From positions 1 to 46,981 of the forward strand of contig CAIUGT010000119.1 of NCBI GenBank assembly GCA_903898755.1: a stretch of DNA of 46,981 nucleotides, in the 5' to 3' direction. Source of the stretch: an uncultured bacterium (GTDB lineage Bacteria; Planctomycetota; Phycisphaerae; Phycisphaerales; SM1A02). The translations under genes were made by a program, and so were the position numbers. This document shows, piece after piece, positions 34,846 to 43,961 of the stretch. Within the stretch, counting starts at the first letter, position 1. The number at the start of each line of letters is the position of its first letter. A model generated the notes under the pieces. That model made no database searches and was not told where the DNA came from. It worked only from the letters and a program-made list of their open reading frames with translations.

Positions 34846-35673
34846 ATGAAAAAAATAATGGTCGTTGTTGTTTGTTTCGCCATTTGCATTCTGAAAGCGA
34901 ATGCCGAGACGACGTATGCAGCACTTCAAAACGTCGACAACTTTGGGTGGCTCAACCAAAGAGATCCGCAGATTGTCCAAACCACTGGGCAAAATGGTTG
35001 CAACCCAACATCCTGGGTGAACTTGATGGTCAAGTTGCAAAACCAATACTCTGATATTTTTCATACAGATCTTGTAGGGGCGACGTATGCGGACTGGACT
35101 CAGTCTGCCATTACTTTATCTGGGTCATCTTATTTGAACACTACTCCTACCAGTGGAACAGACTCAGGAAAGATTGTCTCGGGCATGGGAGGCTACTTCC
35201 AGTCCAAAGGCTTTTCTGGTTTTTCTGTAGCTCAAATTATGTATCCCCGGTGGGACCAACTCTTTGAGGCCAGCAGAACCAATGCCACTGTGCAGTTGTT
35301 GCTGTTGCCCGCGTCGGGAAGCAGTGCCACCATCGGTCACGCTGTTTCTTTGGGTGGATTCAATTGGATAAACACAAATGATCCCGCGAATCCACCAAGC
35401 CAGTCGGACAACGCCCGTCTCTCGTTTGTTGATCCGCAAGATCCTTGGCATGGTTTAGATACAAGCTCTGGCGCTTTTGGAGCGGGCTTCGCCGACGCGC
35501 ATGTCTGGGCTGAATATAATGGGGTGAATCAATATTCAATGATTCATTATGCGAATAACGACTATGAGATTCACTCAGCGTATGTTGTTGTTCCAGGTCC
35601 AACCATTTTGCATTGTCTTATTACCGGAATGCTCTCCTTCTTCGGGTTTGGTTTCAGGCGAAGATTGGCATAG
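34846..35673 (+). CDS. Secreted C39-peptidase-like protein with PEP-CTERM-like (VPGP) sorting tail
   Basis: A 275-residue exported protein. ATG 34846 precedes a signal peptide (MKKIMVVVVCFAICILKANA, cut near 20). The body resembles papain-like C39 domains: NGCNPTSWVNLM with Cys52, IGHAVSLGGFNW with His165 and LSFVDPQDP with Asp196 could be a catalytic triad. The C-terminus (249-275) is VPGP, a hydrophobic stretch and RRRLA. This is the PEP-CTERM pattern with Gly in place of Glu, implying exosortase/archaeosortase-type anchoring. Base use differs from the neighbours: few GCGC words and more AT-ending codons. The call of protease activity is an inference. Confidence 0.75.
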   Translation: MKKIMVVVVCFAICILKANAETTYAALQNVDNFGWLNQRDPQIVQTTGQNGCNPTSWVNLMVKLQNQYSDIFHTDLVGATYADWTQSAITLSGSSYLNTTPTSGTDSGKIVSGMGGYFQSKGFSGFSVAQIMYPRWDQLFEASRTNATVQLLLLPASGSSATIGHAVSLGGFNWINTNDPANPPSQSDNARLSFVDPQDPWHGLDTSSGAFGAGFADAHVWAEYNGVNQYSMIHYANNDYEIHSAYVVVPGPTILHCLITGMLSFFGFGFRRRLA

Positions 35674-35773
35674 TCGACCTACGTGATCGGCGGCGTGGCC
35701 GCGTCAGAAGCCCGGCAGTTTTAATTTAGATCGCGTCATGGAAACTTTGACAAAGTCTTCGCAGTAATTGGGG

Positions 35774-37012
35774 TCACGCTTTTTGTGTTGGCATAAGCGC
35801 TAGACCAATCAATCCGCCAGCGGTGATCAACATAAACAGAGCGCCAACGCCAAGCGCGCCAAATTTGTCCGCCACCAACAACATGACAAACGGTCCGCTG
35901 CCACCAACCAACGCCGCGGCGCTGTCGTATGAAACCGCAATGCCAGACACGCGAACTGGTGAAGCGAACAACCGCGGCAACAATCCCAAGTACGCGCCAA
36001 TGAAAGTGCCGCTGAGAGCGCCCAGCGCAACAAGCCAAGTGGCGCCGCTTGTTTCAACAGACGCATATGCGGGAAGCGCGCACACAAAGACGGCTATCAA
36101 CGCCCACGCGCAGAATCTGCGCGCTCCAACTTTGTCTGCAATCCATCCACTGAAGACATAGATCACGGACCCGCAACCCGCCGACACCAACGCAATGAAG
36201 TCAGCCGATGATTGCGTGGTGTTGCATGTGCGAATTAAAAATGAAGGTAACGCCAAATACAGCGCCGCCACAATCCATGCGTGCACGCTACACATTAAGA
36301 ATCCAGAGACCAACGCGCGCGGTGATTTGCGCAGCAACGTGCGCAGGGGCAACGCATCAACTTGACCGCTGGATTGCAGGTTTTCAAACTCCGCGGTCTC
36401 GCCAACATGACGGCGCACGAAATATGCGAACACGCCCACACAACTGCCAAAGAAAAATGCCAAGCGCCACGCCCCGTCCATTGCGTGTTCGTGTCCAAAT
36501 ATGGAGGAAATAATCAGCGCCACGGTTTGTCCAAGCAACAAACCGGAGTTCACGCCCGCAAGCAAAATGGCCGTGACCAATCCAGCGCGCCGCCGACCCG
36601 CGTGCTCGCTGAGCCAGCACAGTGACGATGGAATTTCTCCGCCCAGCGCCATGCCTTGCACAAGTCGCAGCACCACCAGCAATATTGGTGCAGCAATTCC
36701 AAGCGTGGCATAACCAGGCAGCAGTCCAATCAAACATGTGGTGGCCGCCATTCCCAAAACGGTGTGTGAAAATACATAGGCGCGACCGCGGCGGTCGGCA
36801 ACGTGCGCCCACACAATGCCGCCAATGGGTCGAGCGAAATAGCCCACGGCGAAAATGGCGAAGGCTTTCAATGTGGCGGAGGCGGGGGATTCCGCTGGAA
36901 AAAATGCCGCGCCAATTTGCGGCGCAAACACGGCAAAAATCACAAAATCGTAGAACTCAAACACGCCGCCAAGCGCGGAGATAAATGTGGTTCGCCAAAG
37001 CGGTGCGTTCAT
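35774..37012 (-). CDS. MFS transporter of the metabolite:H+ symporter (MHS) type
   Basis: A 412-residue protein with about 12 membrane helices. The start GVFEFYDFVIFAVFAP and the loop 2-3 motif GYFARPIGGIVWAHVADRRGRAYVF are MHS hallmarks (ProP, KgtP, ShiA and relatives), as is QGMALGGEIPSSLCWLSEHAG. Substrates in this group are small carboxylates, osmolytes or sugars; none can be chosen. It follows the NDH-2 gene by 25 bases and is probably in its operon. The gap to the plus-strand gene at 35673 (100 bases) holds only a weak small hairpin. Confidence 0.9.
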   Translation of the reverse strand: MNAPLWRTTFISALGGVFEFYDFVIFAVFAPQIGAAFFPAESPASATLKAFAIFAVGYFARPIGGIVWAHVADRRGRAYVFSHTVLGMAATTCLIGLLPGYATLGIAAPILLVVLRLVQGMALGGEIPSSLCWLSEHAGRRRAGLVTAILLAGVNSGLLLGQTVALIISSIFGHEHAMDGAWRLAFFFGSCVGVFAYFVRRHVGETAEFENLQSSGQVDALPLRTLLRKSPRALVSGFLMCSVHAWIVAALYLALPSFLIRTCNTTQSSADFIALVSAGCGSVIYVFSGWIADKVGARRFCAWALIAVFVCALPAYASVETSGATWLVALGALSGTFIGAYLGLLPRLFASPVRVSGIAVSYDSAAALVGGSGPFVMLLVADKFGALGVGALFMLITAGGLIGLALMPTQKA

Positions 37013-37037
37013 AAAGCAACCCTACCACGCGGCGGCT

Positions 37038-38468
37038 TTACATTCGCTTCAGCAATACCTCAACGGCTTTACGTCGCTGATCTAGTGAAGTGCCCGAATC
37101 ACTTCCAACAGGCGAGACAACTCGTGACGGTGGATTGCCACTGATAATGCGCGAGCCTTTGCTGAAGGTGAGATACGAAATTCCCCACGACATGAAAACC
37201 AGAATGCGATTGTTAAAGCCCACCAACAAGATTAAATGCACAAACAACCACGCCAACCACGCAATGAGTCCGTGAAACTTCAGGCCCGCAACTTCCGCCA
37301 CCGCCTTGGCTCGGCCAATAGTTGCCATTGAACCCTTGTCAAAATATTCAAACTTGCCGCGCTCTGGTATTTGCGCTTCGTTTGTGACATTTACATTTGG
37401 CGTTGTGTTGGCCGCGTTGCTTGTTGGCATTGCGTATCGCACACCGGCCCTCACCTCGCGCGCAATAATGTGAGCCACAAATTGCCCCATTTGCATGGCG
37501 GCTGGGGCAACTCCTGGAACCGCGTGCCCGCTTTTGGCGCACTTCATGGACGCCATGTCGCCAATGACAAAAACATTTGGCGTACCTGGGACCGAGCAAT
37601 CTGGTTCCACCAACACGCGTCCGTTGCGATCCAATTTTGCGCCAAGCGATGCTCCAAGCGAACTCGCTTTCACGCCGGCCGACCACACAATTGTGTTCGC
37701 GTTGATGCGCTCACCCTGAACAACCACGCCAGTGGCGTCGACATGGGTGACGGATTGATTCAGCCGAACCTCCACGCCAATTTTTTCCAATGCCTTCAAC
37801 GAAGCGTGTGAAGAACTTTCGCTCATGCTTGGAAGAAGTCGATCGCCCGCCTCGATTAAAATGACGCGCGCGTTTTTGGAATTGAAGCGGCGGTAGTCCT
37901 TGGAAAGTGAATCGACACCAAGTTCCTTAATGGCGCCCGCAAGTTCAACACCCGTTGCGCCGCCACCCACCACAATAAATGTCAAATGTTCTTGTAAGGC
38001 AACGGCGTCGGTCTCGGCCTCTGCGTCCTCAAATGCGCGCAGAATTTTGTTGCGAATAACAGTGGCGTCGTCCAACGATTTCATGCCTGGCGCAAATTGC
38101 GCCCACTGGTCGTTTCCAAAATAACTGGAACTGGCTCCCGCGGCCAGAATGAGATAATCAAAATGCGCGCCCCGCTGATTGGCGAATGTGAGACGGCGTG
38201 CGGCGCAATCAATGGACACAACCTCTTCATTAAACACATACGCGTTTGACTGGTCACGGAAAATTCGGCGAATGGGAAACGCAATGTTGGAGTTTGGAAG
38301 CACGGACGTAGCAACCTGATACAGCAGTGGTTGAAATAAGTGGTGATTTTCCTTGTCAATTAACACCACATTCACCGGCGCCTTGGCCAACGCCCGCACG
38401 GCGGAAACTCCGCCAAATCCGCCGCCAATGACAACAACTATGGGTGAGTCAATGTTTGGTTTTCTCAT
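37038..38468 (-). CDS. Type II NADH dehydrogenase (NDH-2)
   Basis: Single-subunit, non-proton-pumping NADH:quinone oxidoreductase. The ATG at 38468 gives 476 residues; a TTG at 38483 is possible. FAD motif IGGGFGGVSAVRAL and NAD motif VVGGGATGVELAGAI stand in the usual places, with NVFVIGDMASM and GSMATIGR near the end. A C-terminal hydrophobic hairpin (about 410-440, KFHGLIAWLAWLFVHLILLVGF) anchors it to the membrane. An Asn/Thr-rich insertion (MPTSNAANTTPNVNVTNEA) precedes the FEYFDKGSMATIG motif. Confidence 0.94.
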   Translation of the reverse strand: MRKPNIDSPIVVVIGGGFGGVSAVRALAKAPVNVVLIDKENHHLFQPLLYQVATSVLPNSNIAFPIRRIFRDQSNAYVFNEEVVSIDCAARRLTFANQRGAHFDYLILAAGASSSYFGNDQWAQFAPGMKSLDDATVIRNKILRAFEDAEAETDAVALQEHLTFIVVGGGATGVELAGAIKELGVDSLSKDYRRFNSKNARVILIEAGDRLLPSMSESSSHASLKALEKIGVEVRLNQSVTHVDATGVVVQGERINANTIVWSAGVKASSLGASLGAKLDRNGRVLVEPDCSVPGTPNVFVIGDMASMKCAKSGHAVPGVAPAAMQMGQFVAHIIAREVRAGVRYAMPTSNAANTTPNVNVTNEAQIPERGKFEYFDKGSMATIGRAKAVAEVAGLKFHGLIAWLAWLFVHLILLVGFNNRILVFMSWGISYLTFSKGSRIISGNPPSRVVSPVGSDSGTSLDQRRKAVEVLLKRM

Positions 38469-38649
38469 GGGCAACTCACACAACGTGGATGGTGGGGGTA
38501 TATCACGCGTGCGATTGTAGGCATGTGTTGGTGCGCGCCGTTAAGATTGATATTGCAAGACACAAATAATTTTGCGACGGAATTCACGGGCACCGCCCGC
38601 GCCACGCGAAACATGAAAGCCAAACACCCGCACAGTGGAGCAAATACAA

Positions 38650-39003
38650 ATGGACACAAACACAAAAATGGATGCACAGAACGCAAACAAGTCCGCACAA
38701 TTTTTCCCTGCGCAATCAGCCGGCGCGCGAATTCGCCAATTGGCCGCGCCAGCGTTGCTTGCGCTAGTAGGTTGCGCGGCGTTGTTGTTAGCCGCGCGAC
38801 CAAACGCCGCCACGCAAGAGTCACGCGGCAAGCCCGTGAGCATTACCAGTGAAAGCACGCCTTTCGGAATGAGCTTGTTCCGATTGTGGAGCAACGGCGA
38901 CATTGAAGTCATGGTTCTTGGCCAAAACAATGTTTGGTCAGATTGGAAAAGCGTTGCGACCGGTCAGGCTGGTTACGCGCCGAGCACGAATCCGAACCAG
39001 TGA
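38650..39003 (+). CDS. Small membrane-anchored hypothetical protein
   Basis: A 117-residue protein from ATG 38650 (GGAG 9 bases upstream; a GTG at 38635 is in frame). After a polar N-terminus of about 30 residues with Asn/Thr/Gln, a membrane segment (about 33-50, LAAPALLALVGCAALLLAARP) leads to a soluble part: VSITSESTPFGMSLFRLWSNGDIEVMVLGQNNVWSDWKSV. I recognise no family. The gene lies between the divergent NDH-2 operon and the convergent gspF, with no co-directional neighbours. Function unknown. Confidence 0.65.
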   Translation: MDTNTKMDAQNANKSAQFFPAQSAGARIRQLAAPALLALVGCAALLLAARPNAATQESRGKPVSITSESTPFGMSLFRLWSNGDIEVMVLGQNNVWSDWKSVATGQAGYAPSTNPNQ

Positions 39004-39103
39004 TCAGTCATAGCGGCGCACCACGCCAAGGTGATTTGCAAAGTGGTCACACGCGTGCCCCGCGTTGTTGACGGCATGCGAGGCGCTCAACGGCCAGTTG
39101 GCT

Positions 39104-40378
39104 TTAGCCCGCGTGAATCATTTTGGACATGTTGAAGATGGGCATCAGCATTGCGGCGGCAATTCCACCAACCACCACGCCCATGACCACTATCAAGATT
39201 GGTTCCACCATGCTGGTGGCGCTTTTGATGGAGACTTCAAGATCTTCCTCGGCAACTTGCGAGGCGCTTTCAAGCACATCGGGCAAGCGACCAGATTTTT
39301 CACCCGCCGCGATAATTGCGGCGACATTGCGCGGCACAAATTGAAACTCGCGGAATGTTGGAGCCAACTCACCACCGTGGCTTACGCGCTCCTCGATCAA
39401 TTTCCACATGGCGTCGTAGCACAAGTTGCTGGTGACATCCTTCAAAATGCGCACCACATCTAGAAGCGGTACGCCAGCTTTCAGCAACGTAGCCATGGTG
39501 CTGCAAAATCTTGACACATACAGGTGGCGAAACATTGGACCAAGAACGGGCAAAGTTAATTTAGCTTTGTCGATTGCATGGCGGCCCATGGAGCTCTTCA
39601 TCCAATACCCAACCGCAATTCCAAGCACCACGAATCCAGGCGCCCAATACATCCATTGGAAACGTATGAAATCAGAAAGACCAAGCAACAATTTTGTGGG
39701 CAGCGGAAGTTTGTCACCCTGCATGGCAAAAAGTGGAGCGAAGCGCGGCATGACGGCGGTCAGAATGACGGTGACCGCAAGCACCGCAACAATAAGCATG
39801 ATGGCGGGGTAGGCCATGGCGCCCTTCACTTGGCGGCTTGTTTTACGCTGTTTTGCAAGGTCTTTGGCCACGCGCGCCATCATTTCATCCAACATTCCGC
39901 TGGCCTCGGCCGCGCGCACCAAACTAATCATGAGCGATGGAAATATTTTTGGCCACTTGGCAAGAGCCGATGAAAAATCTTCACCTTCACACACATCGTC
40001 ACGAATGGCGCGCGCCAACTCCGCAACAACAGGGCGCGCCGCTTGTTCGGCGAACGTGTCCAGTGATTCTTTCAGCGTAACCCCGGTGCGAAGCATGACC
40101 GCAATTTGCGAGCAAAAAGAAACAGTGTCATCTTTGCGAAACGCGTTTTCAAGTCGGCGCTTGCGGGTGTTTTCGTTCACGGCTTCGCCAACGGACGCCC
40201 CGGCGTCGCCAAGTTGAACTTCCAAAATGGCAAGACCTTGTCGGCGAAGTTCGCGCACAGCGTCCGCGTGTGAGGGGGCCTCCAACACGCCGCGCGACAT
40301 TTCTCCACCGGCCTTACGCGCTTTGTAATTCCATTTGTGCAGACCGTTTTCTGGGGCATCAATGACGGCAGGCATCAT
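39104..40378 (-). CDS. Type II secretion/type IV pilus inner-membrane platform protein (GspF/PilC)
   Basis: Polytopic platform that works with the assembly ATPase. The 424-residue protein has an N-terminal sequence (KWNYKARKAGGEMSRGVLEAPS) followed by two duplicated T2SF domains. These include VSFCSQIAVMLRTGVTLKESLDTFAEQ and FCSTMATLLKAGVPLLDVVRIL, and there are three membrane segments (about 190-212, 245-262 and near the end). The ATG lies 20 bases inside the end of gspE. It is the last gene of the pilin-pilM-N-O-P-E-F run. Confidence 0.93.
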   Translation of the reverse strand: MMPAVIDAPENGLHKWNYKARKAGGEMSRGVLEAPSHADAVRELRRQGLAILEVQLGDAGASVGEAVNENTRKRRLENAFRKDDTVSFCSQIAVMLRTGVTLKESLDTFAEQAARPVVAELARAIRDDVCEGEDFSSALAKWPKIFPSLMISLVRAAEASGMLDEMMARVAKDLAKQRKTSRQVKGAMAYPAIMLIVAVLAVTVILTAVMPRFAPLFAMQGDKLPLPTKLLLGLSDFIRFQWMYWAPGFVVLGIAVGYWMKSSMGRHAIDKAKLTLPVLGPMFRHLYVSRFCSTMATLLKAGVPLLDVVRILKDVTSNLCYDAMWKLIEERVSHGGELAPTFREFQFVPRNVAAIIAAGEKSGRLPDVLESASQVAEEDLEVSIKSATSMVEPILIVVMGVVVGGIAAAMLMPIFNMSKMIHAG

Positions 40379-42125
40379 GCACCTCTTCTGGAGTGGTCAT
40401 GCCGGCAAGCACTTTTTGCATGCCGTCGTCCCACAATGATTCAAAACCTTGCTCGCGCAAAAGATTTCGAATGAGCGCGGGGTCGCACGTCCCACACAAC
40501 AAGTCATTCATTTTTTCATCCGGCACCATGAGCTCATACAAACCAAGTCGACCCTTCAGGCCAGTCTCGCGGCACTTGCGGCAACCCGCGCCCTTCATTG
40601 GCGTGCCGGTTTGATAGGCGTAAATACCCATGGCGGTTTTTTGTGATTCATCCAGCTCGCGCGCAACGGCGCAACCAGAGCAAATGCGGCGCACCAGTCG
40701 TTGCGCCAATACGCCGCGCAAACTTGCGGCAATAAGAAAATTCTCAACGCCAAGATTGCCCAGGCGGGTGATTGCGCTTGGCGCGTCGTTGGTATGCAGC
40801 GTGCTAAGCACAACGTGTCCAGTAAGCGCGGCCTGCACGGCGATTTGCGCGGTTTCGCTGTCGCGAATTTCACCAACCATGATGACGTCGGGATCTTGTC
40901 GCAACAAAGAACGAAGCGCGCTTGCGAAAGTGAATCCCGCCTTGGGATTAATTTGCGCCTGATGCACGCCTTCAATGTTTGATTCAACGGGATCTTCAAC
41001 CGTGCTCACGTTAATGCTTGTGCGATCAAAATTATTCAACACGCTATACAGCGTGGTGCTTTTACCAGAGCCGGTGGGACCAGTGACTAAGATAATTCCG
41101 TAAGGCTGTTCAATGACCTTCTGGAACTTGTCCAGCATGGTGGGGCGGAAGCCAAGTTTTTCAAGACCAAGTTGAGTGCCACTGCTGTCCACAACGCGCA
41201 TAACAATTTTCTCACCAAACTTTCCAGGCAGCGTGCTCACGCGCAAATCAATTGGTCGACCATTCACGCGCACGCTAATTTCACCGTCTTGCGGAATGCG
41301 GCGCTCGCTAATGTCCATGTGCGCCATAATTTTAATTCGGCTGGAAATAGCGGCATTCATGCGCCATGGTGGCGACATGCGCTGGCTTAACACGCCGTCA
41401 ATTCGAAAGCGCACGCGCATTTTTCCATCGTCAGGTTCAATGTGAATGTCGCTGGCGCCTTCTTCCACGGCGGAGCAAATAGCGAAGTTGACCAACTTCA
41501 CCACGGGGCCCATGTCATCGCTGTCAGTGCCGCCCATCATTTCATCGATTTGTTTTTCTTGAAGCGTGAAGTTGCCGTCCTTGCTGTCGTCCAACATTTC
41601 ATTGACAATTTCTTGCGCTTTCTCTTGCACGGCGCCCTCGGTGCCAACATCAGAAAGCATGGCGTCAAGGCGATCCTCCGGACTTGCCACAAAGCGCACG
41701 CGCAAACTGGACTCGCGTTGCGCAAGTTCACGAACATGTTCGTTCTGTGGATCGGCGGTTGCAATGACAAGCACGTCTTGTTCGCGGCGCAGGGGAACAA
41801 TGCGGTGCTCGCGGCGCATGGCTTCGGGCAATAATTTCATGACGGCGGCGTCGGCTTCCGCGCTTGGCTCAGCGACAAACGTGATTTCCAAACTGCGCGC
41901 CACAGCCTTCAGCATGGTGGTGGTGTCGACCAACTTCATTTGCAACAACACTTCGCCCAACAAAAGACGTTCGCTATTCGCGGTTTGACGGCGCAACGCT
42001 TCGTGAAGTTGCGCGATGGTGATTGCGCCGTCTTCGATTAACGCCTGACCAACACGCGGAAGTGCGCGCATGTCCACGTTCATGGGCGAAGCACCAATTT
42101 CATTCACTTGTTCTGGTTGATTCAT
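40359..42125 (-). CDS. Type II secretion/type IV pilus assembly ATPase (GspE/PilB)
   Basis: Hexameric cytoplasmic ATPase that drives pilin assembly. ATG 42125 gives 588 residues and overlaps the upstream stop as ATGA. The N-terminal MshEN/GspE_N region (ALPRVGQALIEDGAITIAQLHEAL) is followed by Walker A GPTGSGKSTT, the Asp box, Walker B in DVIMVGEIRDSETA and the HVVLSTLHTNDAP His box. The zinc tetracysteine is RRICSGC ... GCRKCRETG. It is full length and typical. Confidence 0.95.
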   Translation of the reverse strand: MNQPEQVNEIGASPMNVDMRALPRVGQALIEDGAITIAQLHEALRRQTANSERLLLGEVLLQMKLVDTTTMLKAVARSLEITFVAEPSAEADAAVMKLLPEAMRREHRIVPLRREQDVLVIATADPQNEHVRELAQRESSLRVRFVASPEDRLDAMLSDVGTEGAVQEKAQEIVNEMLDDSKDGNFTLQEKQIDEMMGGTDSDDMGPVVKLVNFAICSAVEEGASDIHIEPDDGKMRVRFRIDGVLSQRMSPPWRMNAAISSRIKIMAHMDISERRIPQDGEISVRVNGRPIDLRVSTLPGKFGEKIVMRVVDSSGTQLGLEKLGFRPTMLDKFQKVIEQPYGIILVTGPTGSGKSTTLYSVLNNFDRTSINVSTVEDPVESNIEGVHQAQINPKAGFTFASALRSLLRQDPDVIMVGEIRDSETAQIAVQAALTGHVVLSTLHTNDAPSAITRLGNLGVENFLIAASLRGVLAQRLVRRICSGCAVARELDESQKTAMGIYAYQTGTPMKGAGCRKCRETGLKGRLGLYELMVPDEKMNDLLCGTCDPALIRNLLREQGFESLWDDGMQKVLAGMTTPEEVHDACRH

Positions 42126-42733
42126 TTCACACCGTTCGCTGAAGCTGCCTTTGATTGACTCGCCGCACCAAAACATACCTCAATCACGCGGCCGTCATAA
42201 TCGACCGTGACCGAACGATCAGCGATGGCGCGAACGCTGGCGAATGTTCCATCGGGTAGCGCAATTGCATCGCCAATGCGAACGGTTTGATCACCAAACA
42301 CGGCCAACTCGCCGCGAATGACAGCTTTCAACATCATGCCTGGCAACAGGCCTGGCGTTTTTGTTGGCGCGACAACCGGTGTGTACGCCACCTTGGTGGC
42401 TTCAACTTCTGGCGCGCCAACGGCCTTGAACGGATCGCGAGCGGGTGCGCGGTCAAATGTCATTTCAATCATGTGTGTTGCGGGTTCTGAGTCCGTGCCC
42501 GAATAAGCAACGGTTGTCGCGTGCGAATCATTTGTTTGACTTTGGTTTACTGGAATATCCGTGGTTGTCTTAGCAACAGAAACCGGCGGAGATTTTTGCG
42601 CGGGGCGTGGCGCAAATTTTAAACCCAATCCAACAACAGCAACGGCAAGCACGCCCAAAAGCATTGCAAATTGCTTGGGTTTCACGCCAAGCCGCTCGCT
42701 GAGCAAATTCCATTGTCGCTGGGTCGCGTTCAT
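42122..42733 (-). CDS. PilP/GspC-like pilus assembly protein
   Basis: A 203-residue bitopic protein. A cytoplasmic start (MNATQRQWNLLSERLGVKPKQ) precedes one membrane helix (about 22-39). A Ser/Thr/Asn/Pro linker (45-100) follows, then a beta domain with RDPFKAVG, GMMLKAVIRGELAVFGDQTVRIGDAIALPDGTFASVRAI and VTVDYDGRVIEV. This fits the periplasmic HR/PilP domain that bridges inner-membrane pilus proteins to a secretin. It overlaps pilO by ATGA and gspE by ATGA. The name is based on position plus domain shape, so moderate. Confidence 0.75.
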   Translation of the reverse strand: MNATQRQWNLLSERLGVKPKQFAMLLGVLAVAVVGLGLKFAPRPAQKSPPVSVAKTTTDIPVNQSQTNDSHATTVAYSGTDSEPATHMIEMTFDRAPARDPFKAVGAPEVEATKVAYTPVVAPTKTPGLLPGMMLKAVIRGELAVFGDQTVRIGDAIALPDGTFASVRAIADRSVTVDYDGRVIEVCFGAASQSKAASANGVK

Positions 42734-43353
42734 TTTGCACCCGCCTTTGTGCCACGTGACGGACTGGTGGAAACAGTGGCATCAACCGCGCGGTCAGTGA
42801 AGTATTCATCAAAGGCGAACGAGGCGTCGATGACGGAAATATCTTGCGGAGCTTTTGGATTGCACGCAAACTCAATCGAGCGCACCGTGACCAACGATGG
42901 CAAATTTTCCGTGGCCCGCACCGCGCCAAACAACGAATCAAATGTTCCAGTCATTTGGACATCCACTGTTCGGCGCATGGCTTTACCGCCTTGCATGCCG
43001 GGAATATCCATTGGAGCCAACTTGCCCGACTTGGATTGGTGCGTGTACACGCCCTTGTTGTCGGCGGCGCGCGCAAGACTGGCCAACAAACCGCCCTTGT
43101 CTGGCGTGTTTGGAAGCATGCGTCCACGTTGAACAAGTTCAATGCGCAGGCGATCCACATCGTGCTGAATTTCAATCAAGCCATCCTGGCGCGCGGCGGA
43201 CTCATTGGCCACCGCACGATATGAATTTGCTTCCTGTTTCCAAGCGCCAGCGCGCAGATAGTTTGGAACAATGAATAATCCCAGCAACGCAAGCGCAATC
43301 GCCAGCGGAATCCAAGCGGTCATGACTTCCATTCCAGGTCGTTGATTGTTCAA
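42730..43353 (-). CDS. PilO-like pilus assembly protein
   Basis: A 207-residue protein starting at TTG 43353; the TTG overlaps the pilN stop as TTGA and has AAGGAGGTG a few bases before it. One membrane helix (about 11-29, TAWIPLAIALALLGLFIVP) and a coiled coil (SYRAVANESAARQDGLIEIQHDVDRLRIELVQRGRML) lead to a ferredoxin-like periplasmic domain, as in PilO and GspM. It is predicted to pair with PilN. The start is well supported despite the TTG codon. Confidence 0.82.
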   Translation of the reverse strand: MNNQRPGMEVMTAWIPLAIALALLGLFIVPNYLRAGAWKQEANSYRAVANESAARQDGLIEIQHDVDRLRIELVQRGRMLPNTPDKGGLLASLARAADNKGVYTHQSKSGKLAPMDIPGMQGGKAMRRTVDVQMTGTFDSLFGAVRATENLPSLVTVRSIEFACNPKAPQDISVIDASFAFDEYFTDRAVDATVSTSPSRGTKAGAK

Positions 43354-43961
43354 TTCACACCTCCTTGGGCAACGTGCATGGTTCCAGGCTTGCACACTTG
43401 CACGCACAGAGGAACATGGAACGAAACCGTAAATTCTTCCACGCGCTTACCCATGAATTCTCCAACCTTGCTTTCGGAAATGGTGACTCCGCGAAACGCG
43501 GAGGCCGCGGCAAGTTTGTGCTCAAAATCCGCCAAGTCCGTGTTCGCCGCGGCGACGCCGTTGAGCACCACCATCATTTGTTTTGGCGTATCGGAAGTTT
43601 CAATTCGCATGCCAGTCAACGTGACGTGATCAGGCAACATGTTTGTAATGGTTGCCACCACGGATGAAGCTGAAATGGCTGGCATAAGTCCATCGGTGAC
43701 ACGCAGTGCGCGGGACAAAATGGCTTGCTCTTTTGCAAGACCATCCATTAACTCATCAACGCCAGGGGCATTCGCAACCAACATGGCACCCACCGCGCGA
43801 TCCGCGTCGGCTTTGCGGGCAATATTCCAACTGTGAACGCTGACGCCCACGGTGAATACCAACAATAAAACTCCAAGCAGCGCAATGCGGCGCTTGGCAC
43901 GCACCGCGTTCACGGCGCGGCGTGATTCACTTGGCAAGAAATCCATGACTGGAAGAATCAT
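43350..43961 (-). CDS. PilN-like pilus assembly protein
   Basis: A 203-residue bitopic protein. ATG 43961 overlaps the pilM stop as ATGA; the frame extends upstream but inside pilM. The short cytoplasmic start MILPVMDFLPSESRRAV resembles the PilN segment that binds PilM. A membrane helix (about 25-44, RIALLGVLLLVFTVGVSVHSW) leads to a coiled periplasmic region and a beta domain with HVTLTGMRIETSD and MVVLNGVAAANTDLADFEHKL, typical of PilN/GspL. Member of the inner-membrane alignment complex. Confidence 0.87.
   Translation of the reverse strand: MILPVMDFLPSESRRAVNAVRAKRRIALLGVLLLVFTVGVSVHSWNIARKADADRAVGAMLVANAPGVDELMDGLAKEQAILSRALRVTDGLMPAISASSVVATITNMLPDHVTLTGMRIETSDTPKQMMVVLNGVAAANTDLADFEHKLAAASAFRGVTISESKVGEFMGKRVEEFTVSFHVPLCVQVCKPGTMHVAQGGVN
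43358..43366 (-). promoter_or_regulatory. Strong Shine-Dalgarno for pilO
   Basis: AAGGAGGTG on the minus strand, ending 4 bases before TTG 43353. It supports TTG as the true start. Confidence 0.8.

Noticed and set aside
35741-35760. Small hairpin ACTTT/GAC/AAAGT between the PEP-CTERM-like gene and the MFS gene
   Set aside because: Stem of 5 weak pairs and no clear U tract; not enough to call a terminator.
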